In this document: one piece after another, positions 1 through 9,439 of the stretch
Numbering within the stretch: position 1 is the first letter of the stretch
How the letters are laid out: each line of letters opens with the position of its first letter
Origin: Magnetococcales bacterium
GTDB taxonomy: Bacteria; Pseudomonadota; Magnetococcia; Magnetococcales; Magnetaquicoccaceae
NCBI GenBank assembly: GCA_015231755.1
Contig: JADGAZ010000020.1
Span: forward strand, 1-64,000
DNA: 64,000 nucleotides
Reading direction: 5' to 3'
Position numbers and translations under genes: made by a program
The notes under the pieces: generated by a model
Databases searched by the model: none
Told to the model about the DNA's origin: nothing
Seen by the model: only the letters and a program-made list of their open reading frames with translations

Positions 1-41
1 CTTCGTCTCAAGACGCGGGAAAGTAGGACACTGCCAGGAAG
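1..41 (+). rRNA. rrf: 5S ribosomal RNA, 3' end (partial)
   Basis: The first ~41 bases match the conserved 3' end of 5S rRNA ('aagtaggacactgccagga' resembles the usual 'agtagg..ctgccagg' ending). The rest lies before the window. It is followed by a strong hairpin terminator and tRNA-fMet, the order seen at the end of many alphaproteobacterial rRNA operons, which supports the call. The exact 3' end is approximate. Confidence 0.8.
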
Positions 42-52
42 TTTTTTATGAT

Positions 53-115
53 GGTCCCAGGCTTCGGCCTCCCCGGATTCACTCCGGGTGAGGCCAAAAC
101 CTGGGACCGATTTTT
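53..115 (+). terminator. Rho-independent terminator after 5S rRNA
   Basis: A long two-tier hairpin: ggtcccagg (53-61) pairs with cctgggacc (100-108), and inside it ggcctc (66-71) pairs with gaggcc (90-95) and cccgga (72-77) with tccggg (83-88). A T-rich run follows at 111-115. Its position directly after 5S suggests it ends most rRNA operon transcription before tRNA-fMet. Confidence 0.8.
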
Positions 116-133
116 ACCGAAGGACTCCCATGT

Positions 134-210
134 CGCGGGATGGAGCAGTCAGGTAGCTCGTCGGGCTCATAACCCGAAGGCCGGAGGTTCAAATCCTTCT
201 CCCGCAACCA
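134..210 (+). tRNA. Initiator tRNA-fMet (CAT)
   Basis: A 77-base cloverleaf with encoded CCA at 208-210. The anticodon is CAT ('ggctcataacc'). Two initiator hallmarks are visible: an unpaired first acceptor position (C1 opposite A72) and three consecutive G-C pairs at the base of the anticodon stem (ggg/ccc). The T-loop 'gttcaaatc' is intact. It lies just downstream of 5S rRNA, as in many alphaproteobacterial rRNA operons. Confidence 0.95.
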
Positions 211-212
211 AG

Positions 213-248
213 AAAACCCGGCTCTTCACGAGTGCGGGTTTTTTTTTG
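213..248 (+). terminator. Rho-independent terminator after tRNA-fMet
   Basis: A hairpin (aaaacccg ... cgggtttt) is followed by nine T residues. It sits a few bases after the tRNA CCA end, so it terminates the rRNA/tRNA transcript. It ends about 60 bases before msrA, which must have its own promoter. Confidence 0.85.
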
Positions 249-309
249 GTCTGATTTTCCGAATGGATGCGGAAAAATCCGACCGCCTGCCACGCGCTTG
301 GAGTCGAGC

Positions 310-873
310 ATGCTTGAACCAACGCCCCATTTCGTCCTCCATACCCCCTTGTTGCCCCCGTTCCCGGAAGCGTGTGAACTGGCCCTGTTCGGTCTGGGCT
401 GTTTCTGGGGCGCGGAGCGTCTGTTCTGGAAACAGCCCGGCGTTCATGTCACGGCTGTCGGTTACGCGGGAGGCCATCTGCCCAACCCGGACTATCGGCA
501 GGTCTGCACCGGCCTGACCGGGCACAACGAGGTGGTGCGGGTGGTGTTCGATCCGCAGCGCCTCGATTATGACCGGTTGCTGACGCTTTTTTGGCAAGGG
601 CACGACCCCACCCAATGGATGCGCCAGGGCAACGATGTCGGTCCCCAGTATCGTTCCGGGATCTACACCCACTCCGAATCCCAGCTTCACAAGGCTCTGG
701 CCTCCCGTGATCACTATCAATCCCGCCTGACCCAGGCCGGTTTGGGGCCGATCGTCACCGAAATTCTCCCGGCACCGGAATTTTTTTACGCCGAAGCCTA
801 CCATCAACAATATCTGGCCAAAAATCCCCGTGGCTATTGCGGATTGGGTGGCACGGGAGTGACCTGGGCATGA
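310..873 (+). CDS. msrA: Peptide-methionine (S)-S-oxide reductase MsrA
   Basis: MsrA reduces methionine-S-sulfoxide in proteins, repairing oxidative damage in the cytoplasm using thioredoxin. The 187-residue product carries the catalytic GCFWG motif (Cys31) and the family C-terminal GYCGLGG segment with a second Cys. The start at 310 was chosen because a GGAG lies 6 bases upstream and because an earlier in-frame ATG would sit inside the tRNA terminator. Its stop overlaps the next start as ATGA, so it is probably translationally coupled to the SagB-like oxidoreductase. Family assignment is secure; pairing with that partner is unusual. Confidence 0.95.
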   Translation: MLEPTPHFVLHTPLLPPFPEACELALFGLGCFWGAERLFWKQPGVHVTAVGYAGGHLPNPDYRQVCTGLTGHNEVVRVVFDPQRLDYDRLLTLFWQGHDPTQWMRQGNDVGPQYRSGIYTHSESQLHKALASRDHYQSRLTQAGLGPIVTEILPAPEFFYAEAYHQQYLAKNPRGYCGLGGTGVTWA

Positions 874-2555
874 GCGCCACCGAGTCCATGGGTCGCCGGG
901 TCTTGGCCTATCACGAACACAGCAAACATCACCCCCAACGTTTCGCCCCGGGTCCGGGCCATCTGGACTGGGCCAATCAGCCGGATCCTTTCCGCACCTA
1001 CGCAGGAGCGCCCCAGGTCCGTTTGCCCCTGGTCGCCGACCGGTTGACCGTGGCCTTCGAGGATCTGTATCGACCACCGGCGGGGGAGGGTGACGCCGCA
1101 GTCCCCTTGAATCTGGAATCCGTGGCGGCGTTGTTGGAGTTGTCGTTGGGGTTGTCGGCCTGGAAGGTCCACGGGGATTCCCGCTGGGCGTTGCGCTGCA
1201 ATCCTTCCAGCGGCAATCTGCATCCCACGGAAGGCTATCTGGTGGTGCCCGCGCTGCCGGCCAACGGAGCGGGTCCGGGGCTGGATGGGGGGGTGTATCA
1301 CTATGTGAGCCGGGATCATCTCCTGGAGCAGCGGCGGGGAATGGATCCGGGAGAGGCGCCGGCGTGGAACCGGCTTTTTCCGGCGGGACAGTTTTTGATC
1401 GGCCTGACTTCGATCCATTGGCGGGAGGCGTGGAAATACGGGGATCGGGCCTATCGTTACTGCCAACTGGACATCGGCCATGGGGTGGCGGCGTTGCGGT
1501 ACGCGGCGGCGGCGCTGGGGTGGCAGGCGCGGCTGTTGACCGCTCCGGCGACCCGGGATGTGGCCCGTCTGTTGGGTGTCGAGAGTGGGGGGGTGCGTTT
1601 CGGCGTGAACGACGCCGAGCCGGAGCATGCGGATCTGCTGCTTCAGATCGCGCCCATGGGGGAGCCTTGGGTGGCGATGAGTCCCAAGGTGGCCTCCCTG
1701 GTGGAACTGGCCGGGCAGGGACCGTGGATGGGTCGGGCCAATCGGTTGAGTCGGCGCCACGGCATGGAATGGCCCTTGGTGGATGAGATGGCGGAAACCA
1801 CCCGTCAGCCCTGGCAGGTGGAGTCCCGGGCGTCGCTTGCGGCCCCCTTGCCCCGGTTGGCGGCGATTCGGGGCGACAGGGTGGGGGCGGCCACGTTGAT
1901 CCGTCAGCGGCGCAGCGCCCAGCAGTTCGACCCCGGGGCCACACTGGATCGGGAGGATCTGTGGCGCCTGCTGGATGCCACCCTGCCCCGTTCGGATCAG
2001 GCCCCCTGGGATGCGCTCCCCTGGTCGCCCCGGGTGTTTCCGGTGGTGGTGATTCATCGGGTGCCGGGGGTGGAGGCGGGCTTGTATGTGTTGGTCCGGG
2101 ATCCGGAGCGGGTCGAAGCGTTGCGGGCCGCCCTGGACGGCTCTTTTTTGTGGAGCCGGGTGGAGGGCGCTCCGGAGCATCTGCCGTTTTTCCGGTTGCG
2201 GGCCGGGGATTTTCAGGAAAGCGCCTATTGGATTTCCTGTCGGCAGGAGATCGCTTCGGACAGCGCCTTGACGATGGGGATGTTGACCACCTTTCCCCCG
2301 GAGCTTGCCAACGCTCCCTGGATCTATCGGCAGCTTTATTGGGAAGCGGGCATGGTGGGGCAGACCCTCTACCTGGAGGCGGAAGCCGTCGGTCAGCGGG
2401 GTACGGGGATCGGCTGTTTTCTGGATGACGGGTTTCACCAGTTGATCGGATTGCGTTCCGAGGGTTTTCAAAGCCTGTATCATTTCACCCTGGGCCGACC
2501 TGTGATCGATTCCCGATTGTCTACCGATCCCCCCTATCCGGCTCCAGGATTTTGA
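870..2555 (+). CDS. SagB/ThcOx-type nitroreductase-fold oxidoreductase, tandem domains
   Basis: A 561-residue protein with two nitroreductase-like FMN-binding halves. The first (roughly residues 50-290) contains the [14 protein letters not shown] motif near residue 110, typical of SagB/ThcOx proteins. The second (roughly 335-560) begins with [10 protein letters not shown] near residue 345, the FMN-phosphate-binding type of start. SagB-like enzymes oxidise azoline rings in peptide natural products, but standalone double-domain versions like this one have no established substrate. No cyclodehydratase or precursor peptide gene is nearby. The start overlaps the msrA stop by four bases, so the two are co-translated. 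The family is clear; the reaction is unknown. Confidence 0.8.
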   Translation: MSATESMGRRVLAYHEHSKHHPQRFAPGPGHLDWANQPDPFRTYAGAPQVRLPLVADRLTVAFEDLYRPPAGEGDAAVPLNLESVAALLELSLGLSAWKVHGDSRWALRCNPSSGNLHPTEGYLVVPALPANGAGPGLDGGVYHYVSRDHLLEQRRGMDPGEAPAWNRLFPAGQFLIGLTSIHWREAWKYGDRAYRYCQLDIGHGVAALRYAAAALGWQARLLTAPATRDVARLLGVESGGVRFGVNDAEPEHADLLLQIAPMGEPWVAMSPKVASLVELAGQGPWMGRANRLSRRHGMEWPLVDEMAETTRQPWQVESRASLAAPLPRLAAIRGDRVGAATLIRQRRSAQQFDPGATLDREDLWRLLDATLPRSDQAPWDALPWSPRVFPVVVIHRVPGVEAGLYVLVRDPERVEALRAALDGSFLWSRVEGAPEHLPFFRLRAGDFQESAYWISCRQEIASDSALTMGMLTTFPPELANAPWIYRQLYWEAGMVGQTLYLEAEAVGQRGTGIGCFLDDGFHQLIGLRSEGFQSLYHFTLGRPVIDSRLSTDPPYPAPGF

Positions 2556-2695
2556 TGATTGCGGATCCAGGGTGTCACCACTCTGGTGGGGTGTGGGTCG
2601 CCATGAAAGAACGCTCCATTGCATTATTAAATATCCGCTGTTATCCTTTTTCCGGGGCATTCACATGTTTTAATCACAGAGGATAACCCGCAATC

Positions 2696-4420
2696 ATGAG
2701 CCAAGTCGGAGAGATCCTGATCATCGAGGACGAATCCGGGGTGCGTCAGGTGTTGGCCCGTCACCTCGGAGAGGCGGGCCATCGGGTGCAGACGGCCTCC
2801 AATCTCCCCCAGGGGTTGGAGTTGTTGGGGCGGCACCCTTTCGATCTGGTCTATTGCGACATCCGCCTGCCGGGTCATTCCGGTCTGGAACTCCTGCAAC
2901 ACACCGATTCCTTTGTATCTATACCTTTTATCATCATGATGACCGGTTATCCCTCTCTGGAAACCGCCCAGCAGGCGTTGCGTCAAGGAGCTTTCGACTA
3001 TCTGGTCAAACCGGTGCTGTCCGAGGCGTTGTTGCGCAGCGCGACCCTTGCCCTCAACGCCAAGGGGATGCAGGACGAGAAAAAAAGAGTGCATCTGCAT
3101 CTGGAAGCGGTGTTCGACAGTGTGGACAACGGTTTGATCACCGCGGATCCGGCGTTGAATCTGGTGGCGGCCAATCGGGCGGCCAGCGGGATTTGCGGGT
3201 TTGATGCCAGGGACGCGGGCCATCCCCTGAAGGAACTGGCCAGAGGGTGTGGTGGCCAGTGTTTGGCGGTTTTGCGTCAGGCCATGGAGCAGGGCCAGCG
3301 GGTGACGCTCAAGCGTCTGGTCTGCGGCCAGGAGCAGCGGATCGAACAGGTGGTGAGCGTGACCGCCACTCCGATGCGGACCCGTCAGGGGGAGTTGCTG
3401 GGCGGGGTGATGGCGGTACACGACGAAACCCCTCTGGTGACGCTGGAAAAACGTTTGGCCCGTCAGAGTCGGTTTCATCGGCTCATCGGGGGGAGCGTGG
3501 CCATGCGGGAGATTTATCAACTGGTGGATAATCTCGCCGACCTGGAAACCACGGTGTTGATCCTCGGGGAGTCGGGCACCGGCAAGGAGTTGGTGGCCGA
3601 GGCCATCCACACCCAGGGGCGACGCCGGGAGCGGCCTTTGGTCAAGGTCAACTGTGTGGCGCTGTCGGAAACGTTGCTGGAAAGTGAACTGTTCGGCCAT
3701 GTGCGGGGTTCGTTCACCGGCGCGCTGAAGGATCGGGTGGGTCGTTTTCAGGAGGCGGATGGGGGGACCTTGTTTCTGGACGAAATCGGCGACATCTCCC
3801 AGGCCATGCAGTTGCGCCTGCTGCGGGTTTTGCAGCACAAGCAGATCGAACGGGTGGGGGACAACCGTACCATTCCCGTGGATGTGCGCATCGTGGCGGC
3901 CACCAATCAGGATCTGTGGGGCAAGGTGGCGGAGGGCACCTTTCGGGAGGATCTGTACTATCGGCTGAAGGTGGTGGAGATCGAGGTGCCTCCCCTGCGG
4001 GCCCGCACCGAAGACATTCCTTTGCTGGTCAACCATTTTGTGGCTCAGTTCAACACCCGTTTCGACCGGAAGATTTCGGGGGTCTCTCCCGAGGCCATGA
4101 CCGCGTTGATGGATCATCTTTGGCCGGGCAACATACGGGAGTTGGAGCACGCGGTGGAGCATGCCTTTGTGGTGTGTCGGGGGGAGACCATCGCCCCGGA
4201 ACATCTGCCCAGGGAGTTGCGATCTGTTTCCGGAGTGGGGAAATCCTTGCCGTCCAAGGTTTCCACCCGTCAGCTCCCGGAGTCGGAACAGACGGTGATC
4301 CGCGCTGCCCTGGTGGCGTGCAACTGGCGTCGGGAGGTGGCGGCGAAACGGTTGGGCATGAGTCGCAGCACCTTGTTTCGCAAGATGCGTCAATGGGGCA
4401 TCGCGGACCAGCGGGGTTGA
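2696..4420 (+). CDS. Sigma-54-dependent response regulator (REC-PAS-AAA+-Fis)
   Basis: A 574-residue NtrC-class activator. It has an N-terminal receiver (phospho-acceptor Asp55 in YCDIRLPG), a PAS-like segment (about 135-245), an AAA+ sigma-54 interaction domain from about 260 (Walker A GESGTGKE near 290, Walker B LFLDEIGD), and a C-terminal Fis-type helix-turn-helix. The sigma-54 contact loop reads GSFTGA (338-343) instead of the usual GAFTGA. An AGAGGA Shine-Dalgarno lies 12 bases before the ATG. The hybrid kinase that follows is its likely partner. A PAS domain between REC and AAA+ is less common and could sense a second, intracellular signal. Confidence 0.92.
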   Translation: MSQVGEILIIEDESGVRQVLARHLGEAGHRVQTASNLPQGLELLGRHPFDLVYCDIRLPGHSGLELLQHTDSFVSIPFIIMMTGYPSLETAQQALRQGAFDYLVKPVLSEALLRSATLALNAKGMQDEKKRVHLHLEAVFDSVDNGLITADPALNLVAANRAASGICGFDARDAGHPLKELARGCGGQCLAVLRQAMEQGQRVTLKRLVCGQEQRIEQVVSVTATPMRTRQGELLGGVMAVHDETPLVTLEKRLARQSRFHRLIGGSVAMREIYQLVDNLADLETTVLILGESGTGKELVAEAIHTQGRRRERPLVKVNCVALSETLLESELFGHVRGSFTGALKDRVGRFQEADGGTLFLDEIGDISQAMQLRLLRVLQHKQIERVGDNRTIPVDVRIVAATNQDLWGKVAEGTFREDLYYRLKVVEIEVPPLRARTEDIPLLVNHFVAQFNTRFDRKISGVSPEAMTALMDHLWPGNIRELEHAVEHAFVVCRGETIAPEHLPRELRSVSGVGKSLPSKVSTRQLPESEQTVIRAALVACNWRREVAAKRLGMSRSTLFRKMRQWGIADQRG

Positions 4421-4532
4421 TGCAAGCGCAAGCGTCCGTGAATGCGGCAATCCATGCTTGCGTCTGTTCCTGGCTCATGGGAAATCCGGGTTGATGTGTG
4501 GTTTGATGTGATTCGAGTCGAGGAGTTGTCCG

Positions 4533-7500
4533 ATGACGTTGTTCACGACCCCCCGCGCCCGTTTCTGGCTGCTCATGATTCTCATGGTCACTCTGGCGGT
4601 GGCGGTGGCGGGGGTGAGCCTGAAAACCATGCAGGATGCCGCCACCATCAGCGAAAGCGAACGCCTGTCCGCTTTGGCCAAAAGCCAGGTGCGGCTGGTG
4701 GTGACTTTTCGCCAATGGGAGCGGGAAGACCACCGCCCGGAAACGGAAATTGGCGACCGGTTGAACCGTTTTCTCGCCGCCACCCACGAAGGGTGGTACG
4801 AGGGGTTGGGAAAAAGCGGCGAAATCGTTTTCGCCCAGCGTCGGGGGGAGGAGATCGTTTTTTTGTACCGTCAACGCCACGGGGATTCCCGACTGCCCCA
4901 GCCGGTCCCCTGGTCGAACCACGAGATCGCTCAACCCATGCGGTTGGCTTTGCAGGGGCAATCCGGCGTGGTGATCGGCACGGATTACCGGGGGGTGGAG
5001 GTGCATGCCGCCTACGAAGCGATTCCGGCGTTGAACATGGGACTGGTGGTGAAGGTGGACATGGCGGAGTTGCGTACGCCCATGTATCAGGCCATCGGGC
5101 ATACCGCGTGGGTTTCCGGATTGCTGATTCTGTTGAGCAGCCTGTTTTTCACCCGTATCGGCGAAGGGGTGATCCGTCGGATCCAGGAGACCGAGGAGAA
5201 TCTGTCCATCACCCTGGACGCCATCGGGGACGGGGTGATCGTGACCGATGGGGGCGGACGGATCGTGCGCATGAATCCGGTGGCCGTGGAGCTGACCGGA
5301 TGGTCCACGGATGAGGCCCGGGGACAGCCTTTGGATACGGTGTTCCGGATCGTCAATCATCAGACCCGGCAGGCGGTTTCCAATCCGGCGCAAATCGTCA
5401 TCGAGACCGGTCAGGTGGTGGGTCTGGCCAATCATACGGTGTTGATCGCCCGGGATGGCAGCCAACGTCACATCGCCGACAGCGGTTCTCCGGTCCGAGA
5501 TGCCCAGGGCATGCTGTTCGGGGTGGTGCTGGTTTTCCGGGACGTGACCCAGGAGTACCGCATGCTCACCTCCTTGCGCAAAGGCGAGGAGCGCATCCGC
5601 CAATTGTTGGAACTCCAGCAGGAGGCCCATCTCCTGGAAGAGATGGAGCTGTGCGACCGGGCTTTGGGAATCGCGGTGCAACTCACCGACAGCCGGATGG
5701 GATATTTGTGCCGGGTCCACGAAGACCAGCAGCGGGTCACGTTGATGACCTGGAATCCGACCCCTCCGGAACCGGTGGGAACCGGGTATGATCCCCAGGT
5801 TTCCCTGGATGAGGCGGGGGTCTGGGCCGACAGCGTCCGACGCAAGGAACCGGTGGTTCACAATGCTTTTGTCGCGCCAGGGGAGTGGAAAGGGTTGCCG
5901 GTGGGACCGGAGGCGCTGAGGCGTCACGCGGGTGTGCCGGTGGTGGAAGGGGAGCTGGTGAGTCTGGTCATGGGGGTGGGGAACAAGAGCGCTCCTTATG
6001 ATCAAGGGGATGTGCAACAACTGCAACTCATCGCCGAAGGGGTGCAGAAAATTTTTTCCCGTCATCGGACCCTGGCCCATCTGCGACAAAGCCGGCTCTC
6101 CCTGAACGAAGCTCAGGCCATCGCCCGTCTGGGAAGCTGGATGTGGCGCCTGACCGAAAGCGCCTGGGAGGTCTCGGAGGGTTTGTGTCGCATTCTGGGT
6201 CTACCCCCGGTTACCCCGAAGCTGGAGTTCGAGGATTGGATCGTCTATCTCCATCCCGAGGAGCGGGAACGGTTCCGGGGGTTCATCGACGGGGTGCTGA
6301 AGGGTCGGGACTCCGGGGTCGGCGAGTTTGGGATCCGGCGCGCAGACGGGGAGGAGTTGACGGTTCTGGCCCGGTGCGTGTACGGGGATTCCGGGTCGGA
6401 AGGGGCGACCGGGAGCGGAAACGAAACCTCCCCCCATCTGTTGGGAACCATCCAGGACATCACCGCCAGCAAACGGAAAGAAAAAGAGTTTCTGCGTATG
6501 AACCGCGCCCTCAAGGCGTTGAGCATCGCCAGTCAGGCCTTGCTGGAGGCGGTGGACGAAGAGCGGTTTGTCTCCCGGTTGTGTCAATTGGTGGTGGAAC
6601 AGGCGGGATACCGGTTGGCCTGGGTGGGGATGGCTCTGGATGATCCGGAAAAAAGTGTTCAGCCAGTGGCCCAGTTCGGCTATGAACAGGGCTATCTGGA
6701 AACCCTCAAGCTCACCTGGAGCGATGATTCGGAACGGGGACGGGGACCGGTCGGAAACGCCATCCGCACCGGTCGTCCGGCTTTGGCGGGAAACATTCTC
6801 GCAGATCCCGCCTTTCGGCCCTGGCGGCGACAGGCTTTGGCCAGGGGGTTTGCCTCCTGTCTGTCGTTGCCACTGTTTTTGAACCAGAAGACCATCGGTT
6901 CCCTCAACATCTACGCCAGCGAGTCCGACGCCTTCGACGAAAATGAGATCGGTTTTTTGTTCGATCTGGCCAACAACGTCTCTTTGGGGATCGGCTCGTT
7001 GCGTCAGAGCATGAACGCCAAACGGCTGATGGCCGCCGTGGAGCAGGTCGAAGAGATGGTCCTGATCAGCGACAGGCAGGGAACCATCCAGTATGTGAAC
7101 CGCGCCTTTCTCAAAGTCACCGGTTATGAGGAAGAAGAGGTCATCAACCGGAATGTCACCCTGCTGCGCTCCAACCAAACCCCCCAGACGGTCATCCATG
7201 ACATGTGGGAGACTCTGGAACTCGGCAAAACCTGGCAGGGACACTTCGACAACCGCAAGAAGGATGGCAGCCTCTTCAGAGTGTTGGCGAGCATCTCCCC
7301 GGTGAAGGATCCGGATGGGGTCATTCAACATTATGTGGCCGTCTACCGGGATGTGACCCATCAGGCCCAGTTGGAGTCCCAATTGCGCCAGTCCCAGAAA
7401 ATGGAGGCCATCGGCACCCTGGCGGGGGGAATCGCCCATGATTTCAACAATATTTTAGGGGTGATCATCGGTTATACGGAGCTGGTGCTGAAAAAACTCA

Positions 7501-8525
7501 CCCTGGAGGATCAACGGTACCGGGATTTGCAGGAGGTGCTCACCGCCAGCCTGCGGGCCCGGGATCTGATCGCGCAACTGCTGGCTTTCAGCCGTCAGAC
7601 CGACCTTCAGGAGGGCAGCATCGCTTTGGTTCCCCTGGTGAAAGAGGCGATGCGCTTCATGCGGGCGGTGATTCCCGCCAATGTCAAGCTGATCACCGTG
7701 TTGCCGGATGGGGATCTTGCCGTGGTGGGCAATCCCACCCAGATTCATCAGATCCTCATGAACCTGTGTACCAACGCTGTCCAGGCCATGCCCCGCCGTC
7801 AGGGGGGGGAGTTGACCGTCAGTCTCGAAGCGGTGCGCATCGAGGCGGATTGCGATCAGGGGTTGATGTTCCCTGTGGGGCAGTATGCCCTGATCCGGAT
7901 TCGGGACAACGGTTCCGGCATTCCCCAGGAGATTCTGCCCCGCATTTTCGATCCGTTTTTCACCACCAAGGGGGTGGGGGAAGGGACCGGTCTGGGACTG
8001 TCGGTGGTGCATGGCCATGTCACGGCCATGCGGGGCCGGGTGCTGGTGGAAAGCAAAATCGGTTTGGGTACCACCTTCCGGATCTATCTGCCGCTGGAGC
8101 AACCCGCCGACGTTCACAATCCCGGAGACCGTGACGCGGATCATCCGGGCAGTGATGGCCTGCGGGTGCTGGTGGTGGACGATGAACCCCAATTGGTACG
8201 CATTCTCGCCGAACATTTGAAGAGTCTGGGTTGTCAAACCGCCATCGCCGGCAGCGCCACCGAGGCGGTGAAACTGGTACGCAAGGATCCGGGACGTTTC
8301 GATCTGGTGATCACCGACCAGACCATGCCCGATGCCACGGGCGAGCAGTTGTTGCGCGCCTTGAGAGGCTACGCGCCGGATCTGCCGGTGGTGCTGACCT
8401 CCGGTTATCAGATCCCGTGTTCCCCCCAGGAGTTGCTCGCCAGCGGATTTTTGGAGTTCCTGCCCAAACCGGTCCTGACCGAGGATCTCAAAAAATTGTT
8501 GAGCCGTCTGCCGCTCCCGTCCTGA
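4533..8525 (+). CDS. Multi-sensor hybrid histidine kinase (1330 aa)
   Basis: A large membrane sensor kinase. An N-terminal membrane segment (about residues 10-28), a periplasmic loop with Cache-like features and a second segment (about 190-210) are followed by PAS, GAF, PAS, GAF and PAS modules, by homology in outline. The HisKA box has phospho-acceptor His969 (GIAHDFNN), then comes a HATPase domain (GTGLGLSVVHGHV) and a C-terminal receiver with Asp1262 (LVITDQTMPD). GAGGAG lies 7 bases before the ATG. It sits 112 bases after the sigma-54 regulator and before a stand-alone receiver, so the three probably form one signalling pathway. The ligand cannot be read from sequence. Confidence 0.92.
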   Translation: MTLFTTPRARFWLLMILMVTLAVAVAGVSLKTMQDAATISESERLSALAKSQVRLVVTFRQWEREDHRPETEIGDRLNRFLAATHEGWYEGLGKSGEIVFAQRRGEEIVFLYRQRHGDSRLPQPVPWSNHEIAQPMRLALQGQSGVVIGTDYRGVEVHAAYEAIPALNMGLVVKVDMAELRTPMYQAIGHTAWVSGLLILLSSLFFTRIGEGVIRRIQETEENLSITLDAIGDGVIVTDGGGRIVRMNPVAVELTGWSTDEARGQPLDTVFRIVNHQTRQAVSNPAQIVIETGQVVGLANHTVLIARDGSQRHIADSGSPVRDAQGMLFGVVLVFRDVTQEYRMLTSLRKGEERIRQLLELQQEAHLLEEMELCDRALGIAVQLTDSRMGYLCRVHEDQQRVTLMTWNPTPPEPVGTGYDPQVSLDEAGVWADSVRRKEPVVHNAFVAPGEWKGLPVGPEALRRHAGVPVVEGELVSLVMGVGNKSAPYDQGDVQQLQLIAEGVQKIFSRHRTLAHLRQSRLSLNEAQAIARLGSWMWRLTESAWEVSEGLCRILGLPPVTPKLEFEDWIVYLHPEERERFRGFIDGVLKGRDSGVGEFGIRRADGEELTVLARCVYGDSGSEGATGSGNETSPHLLGTIQDITASKRKEKEFLRMNRALKALSIASQALLEAVDEERFVSRLCQLVVEQAGYRLAWVGMALDDPEKSVQPVAQFGYEQGYLETLKLTWSDDSERGRGPVGNAIRTGRPALAGNILADPAFRPWRRQALARGFASCLSLPLFLNQKTIGSLNIYASESDAFDENEIGFLFDLANNVSLGIGSLRQSMNAKRLMAAVEQVEEMVLISDRQGTIQYVNRAFLKVTGYEEEEVINRNVTLLRSNQTPQTVIHDMWETLELGKTWQGHFDNRKKDGSLFRVLASISPVKDPDGVIQHYVAVYRDVTHQAQLESQLRQSQKMEAIGTLAGGIAHDFNNILGVIIGYTELVLKKLTLEDQRYRDLQEVLTASLRARDLIAQLLAFSRQTDLQEGSIALVPLVKEAMRFMRAVIPANVKLITVLPDGDLAVVGNPTQIHQILMNLCTNAVQAMPRRQGGELTVSLEAVRIEADCDQGLMFPVGQYALIRIRDNGSGIPQEILPRIFDPFFTTKGVGEGTGLGLSVVHGHVTAMRGRVLVESKIGLGTTFRIYLPLEQPADVHNPGDRDADHPGSDGLRVLVVDDEPQLVRILAEHLKSLGCQTAIAGSATEAVKLVRKDPGRFDLVITDQTMPDATGEQLLRALRGYAPDLPVVLTSGYQIPCSPQELLASGFLEFLPKPVLTEDLKKLLSRLPLPS

Positions 8526-8543
8526 AAAAAAACCTACCACCCA

Positions 8544-8594
8544 TTGTCCCCGCTGTCCCCGCTGTCCCCGCTGTCCCCGTTGTCCCCGTTGTCC
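8544..8594 (+). repeat. 9-bp tandem repeat (ctgtccccg) x5 plus partial copy
   Basis: Five head-to-tail 9-base units, 'ttgtccccg' once, 'ctgtccccg' three times and 'ttgtccccg' once, followed by a truncated sixth. They start 19 bases after the hybrid kinase stop in the 321-base gap before the receiver gene. No function is evident; slippage-generated length variation between strains is likely. Confidence 0.9.
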
Positions 8595-8629
8595 GACTTC
8601 TGCCATCGTGTCTCATGGCGTGTCGTGTT

Positions 8630-8648
8630 TGTTGCATCGGATGCAACA
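8630..8648. promoter_or_regulatory. Perfect 19-bp palindrome, possible operator
   Basis: The sequence tgttgcatcggatgcaaca is a perfect 9+1+9 inverted repeat in the gap between the hybrid kinase and the receiver at 8847. No T-run follows, so it is more like a protein-binding site than an intrinsic terminator. Which protein binds is unknown. Apart from this and the 9-bp tandem repeat, the gap 8526-8846 shows nothing recognisable. Confidence 0.35.
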
Positions 8649-8846
8649 CCGTGTGCCACGCCCAGGCCACATCAACCACCCTTCGATGCCATTGTTGGCC
8701 ATTATGCTGATTTTGCAAGATTAAAAAAACCTTCCAATCCGCCCTTCCATGGCATGGGGATTGATTGATCTTCCTCATGGAAAGGCCTTCGAGAATCCGA
8801 TGTTGGGTTGACCGGGGGACGATATTGCCTTGGGAGGAGCCGGACG

Positions 8847-9218
8847 ATGAAAACGATTCTGTGCGTGGAAGACGATGCCCAACTGTTGGGGCTTTACAGC
8901 CGGATGTTGCAGGATCAAGGCTTTGCCGTGCTGACCGCTCACAGCGGCGAATCCGGACTGGAGGTGCTCCAGATCGCCCAGGTGGATTTGCTGATTACCG
9001 ACATTCTCATGCCCGACATGGATGGGGTGGAGCTGATTTTTCATGTGCTCAGCCTGCATCCGGATTTGCCGATTGTGGCCATCAGCGGGGGAGGCCAGTA
9101 TCTTTCCGGCAGCAGCCTGCTCAAAACCGTGAGCCTGATGGGGGTGCAAGGCACCCTGCTCAAGCCCTTTTCCCAGGAAACCTTGATCGCCACGGTGTTT
9201 GGTGTGCTGGGGGGGTGA
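8847..9218 (+). CDS. Single-domain response regulator (CheY-like receiver)
   Basis: A 123-residue stand-alone receiver with the acidic pair EDD near the N-terminus, phospho-acceptor Asp in LLITDILMPDMDG, the conserved Ser/Thr position in VVAISGG and the Lys in LLKPFS. It has no output domain. A GGGAGGAG ribosome binding site 8 bases upstream fixes the start, rejecting a 13-residue N-terminal extension. It lies 321 bases downstream of the hybrid kinase on the same strand. It could be a phosphate shuttle or sink for that kinase (inference). Confidence 0.9.
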   Translation: MKTILCVEDDAQLLGLYSRMLQDQGFAVLTAHSGESGLEVLQIAQVDLLITDILMPDMDGVELIFHVLSLHPDLPIVAISGGGQYLSGSSLLKTVSLMGVQGTLLKPFSQETLIATVFGVLGG

Positions 9219-9439
9219 TTCGGCCAAACGGGTTGGCGGGTGGTGGCTGATCGCGATTGGCTGGGATTTGTGCGTGTGTCGACCATCTTTTTTGTACATC
9301 CAGCCTTTATTCCTGTTTCTTGGTTGTGGTTGAATGGCCCTGACTTTTGAGTCACCGGCGGCAATCCGGGGCCTGCGGACTTTGGCCCCATCGCTCCCGG
9401 ATGGATACTCCATTCAGCCACGACGGGATCCCTCCTTTG

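Noticed and set aside
226-2660. Long minus-strand frames opposite msrA and the SagB-like gene
   Set aside because: Arg/Pro/His-rich translations without domain signatures, running opposite clear genes; a usual artefact of GC-rich DNA.
8544-8594. CRISPR array
   Set aside because: The 9-base units are directly adjacent with no spacers; it is a simple tandem repeat. No cas gene is present.
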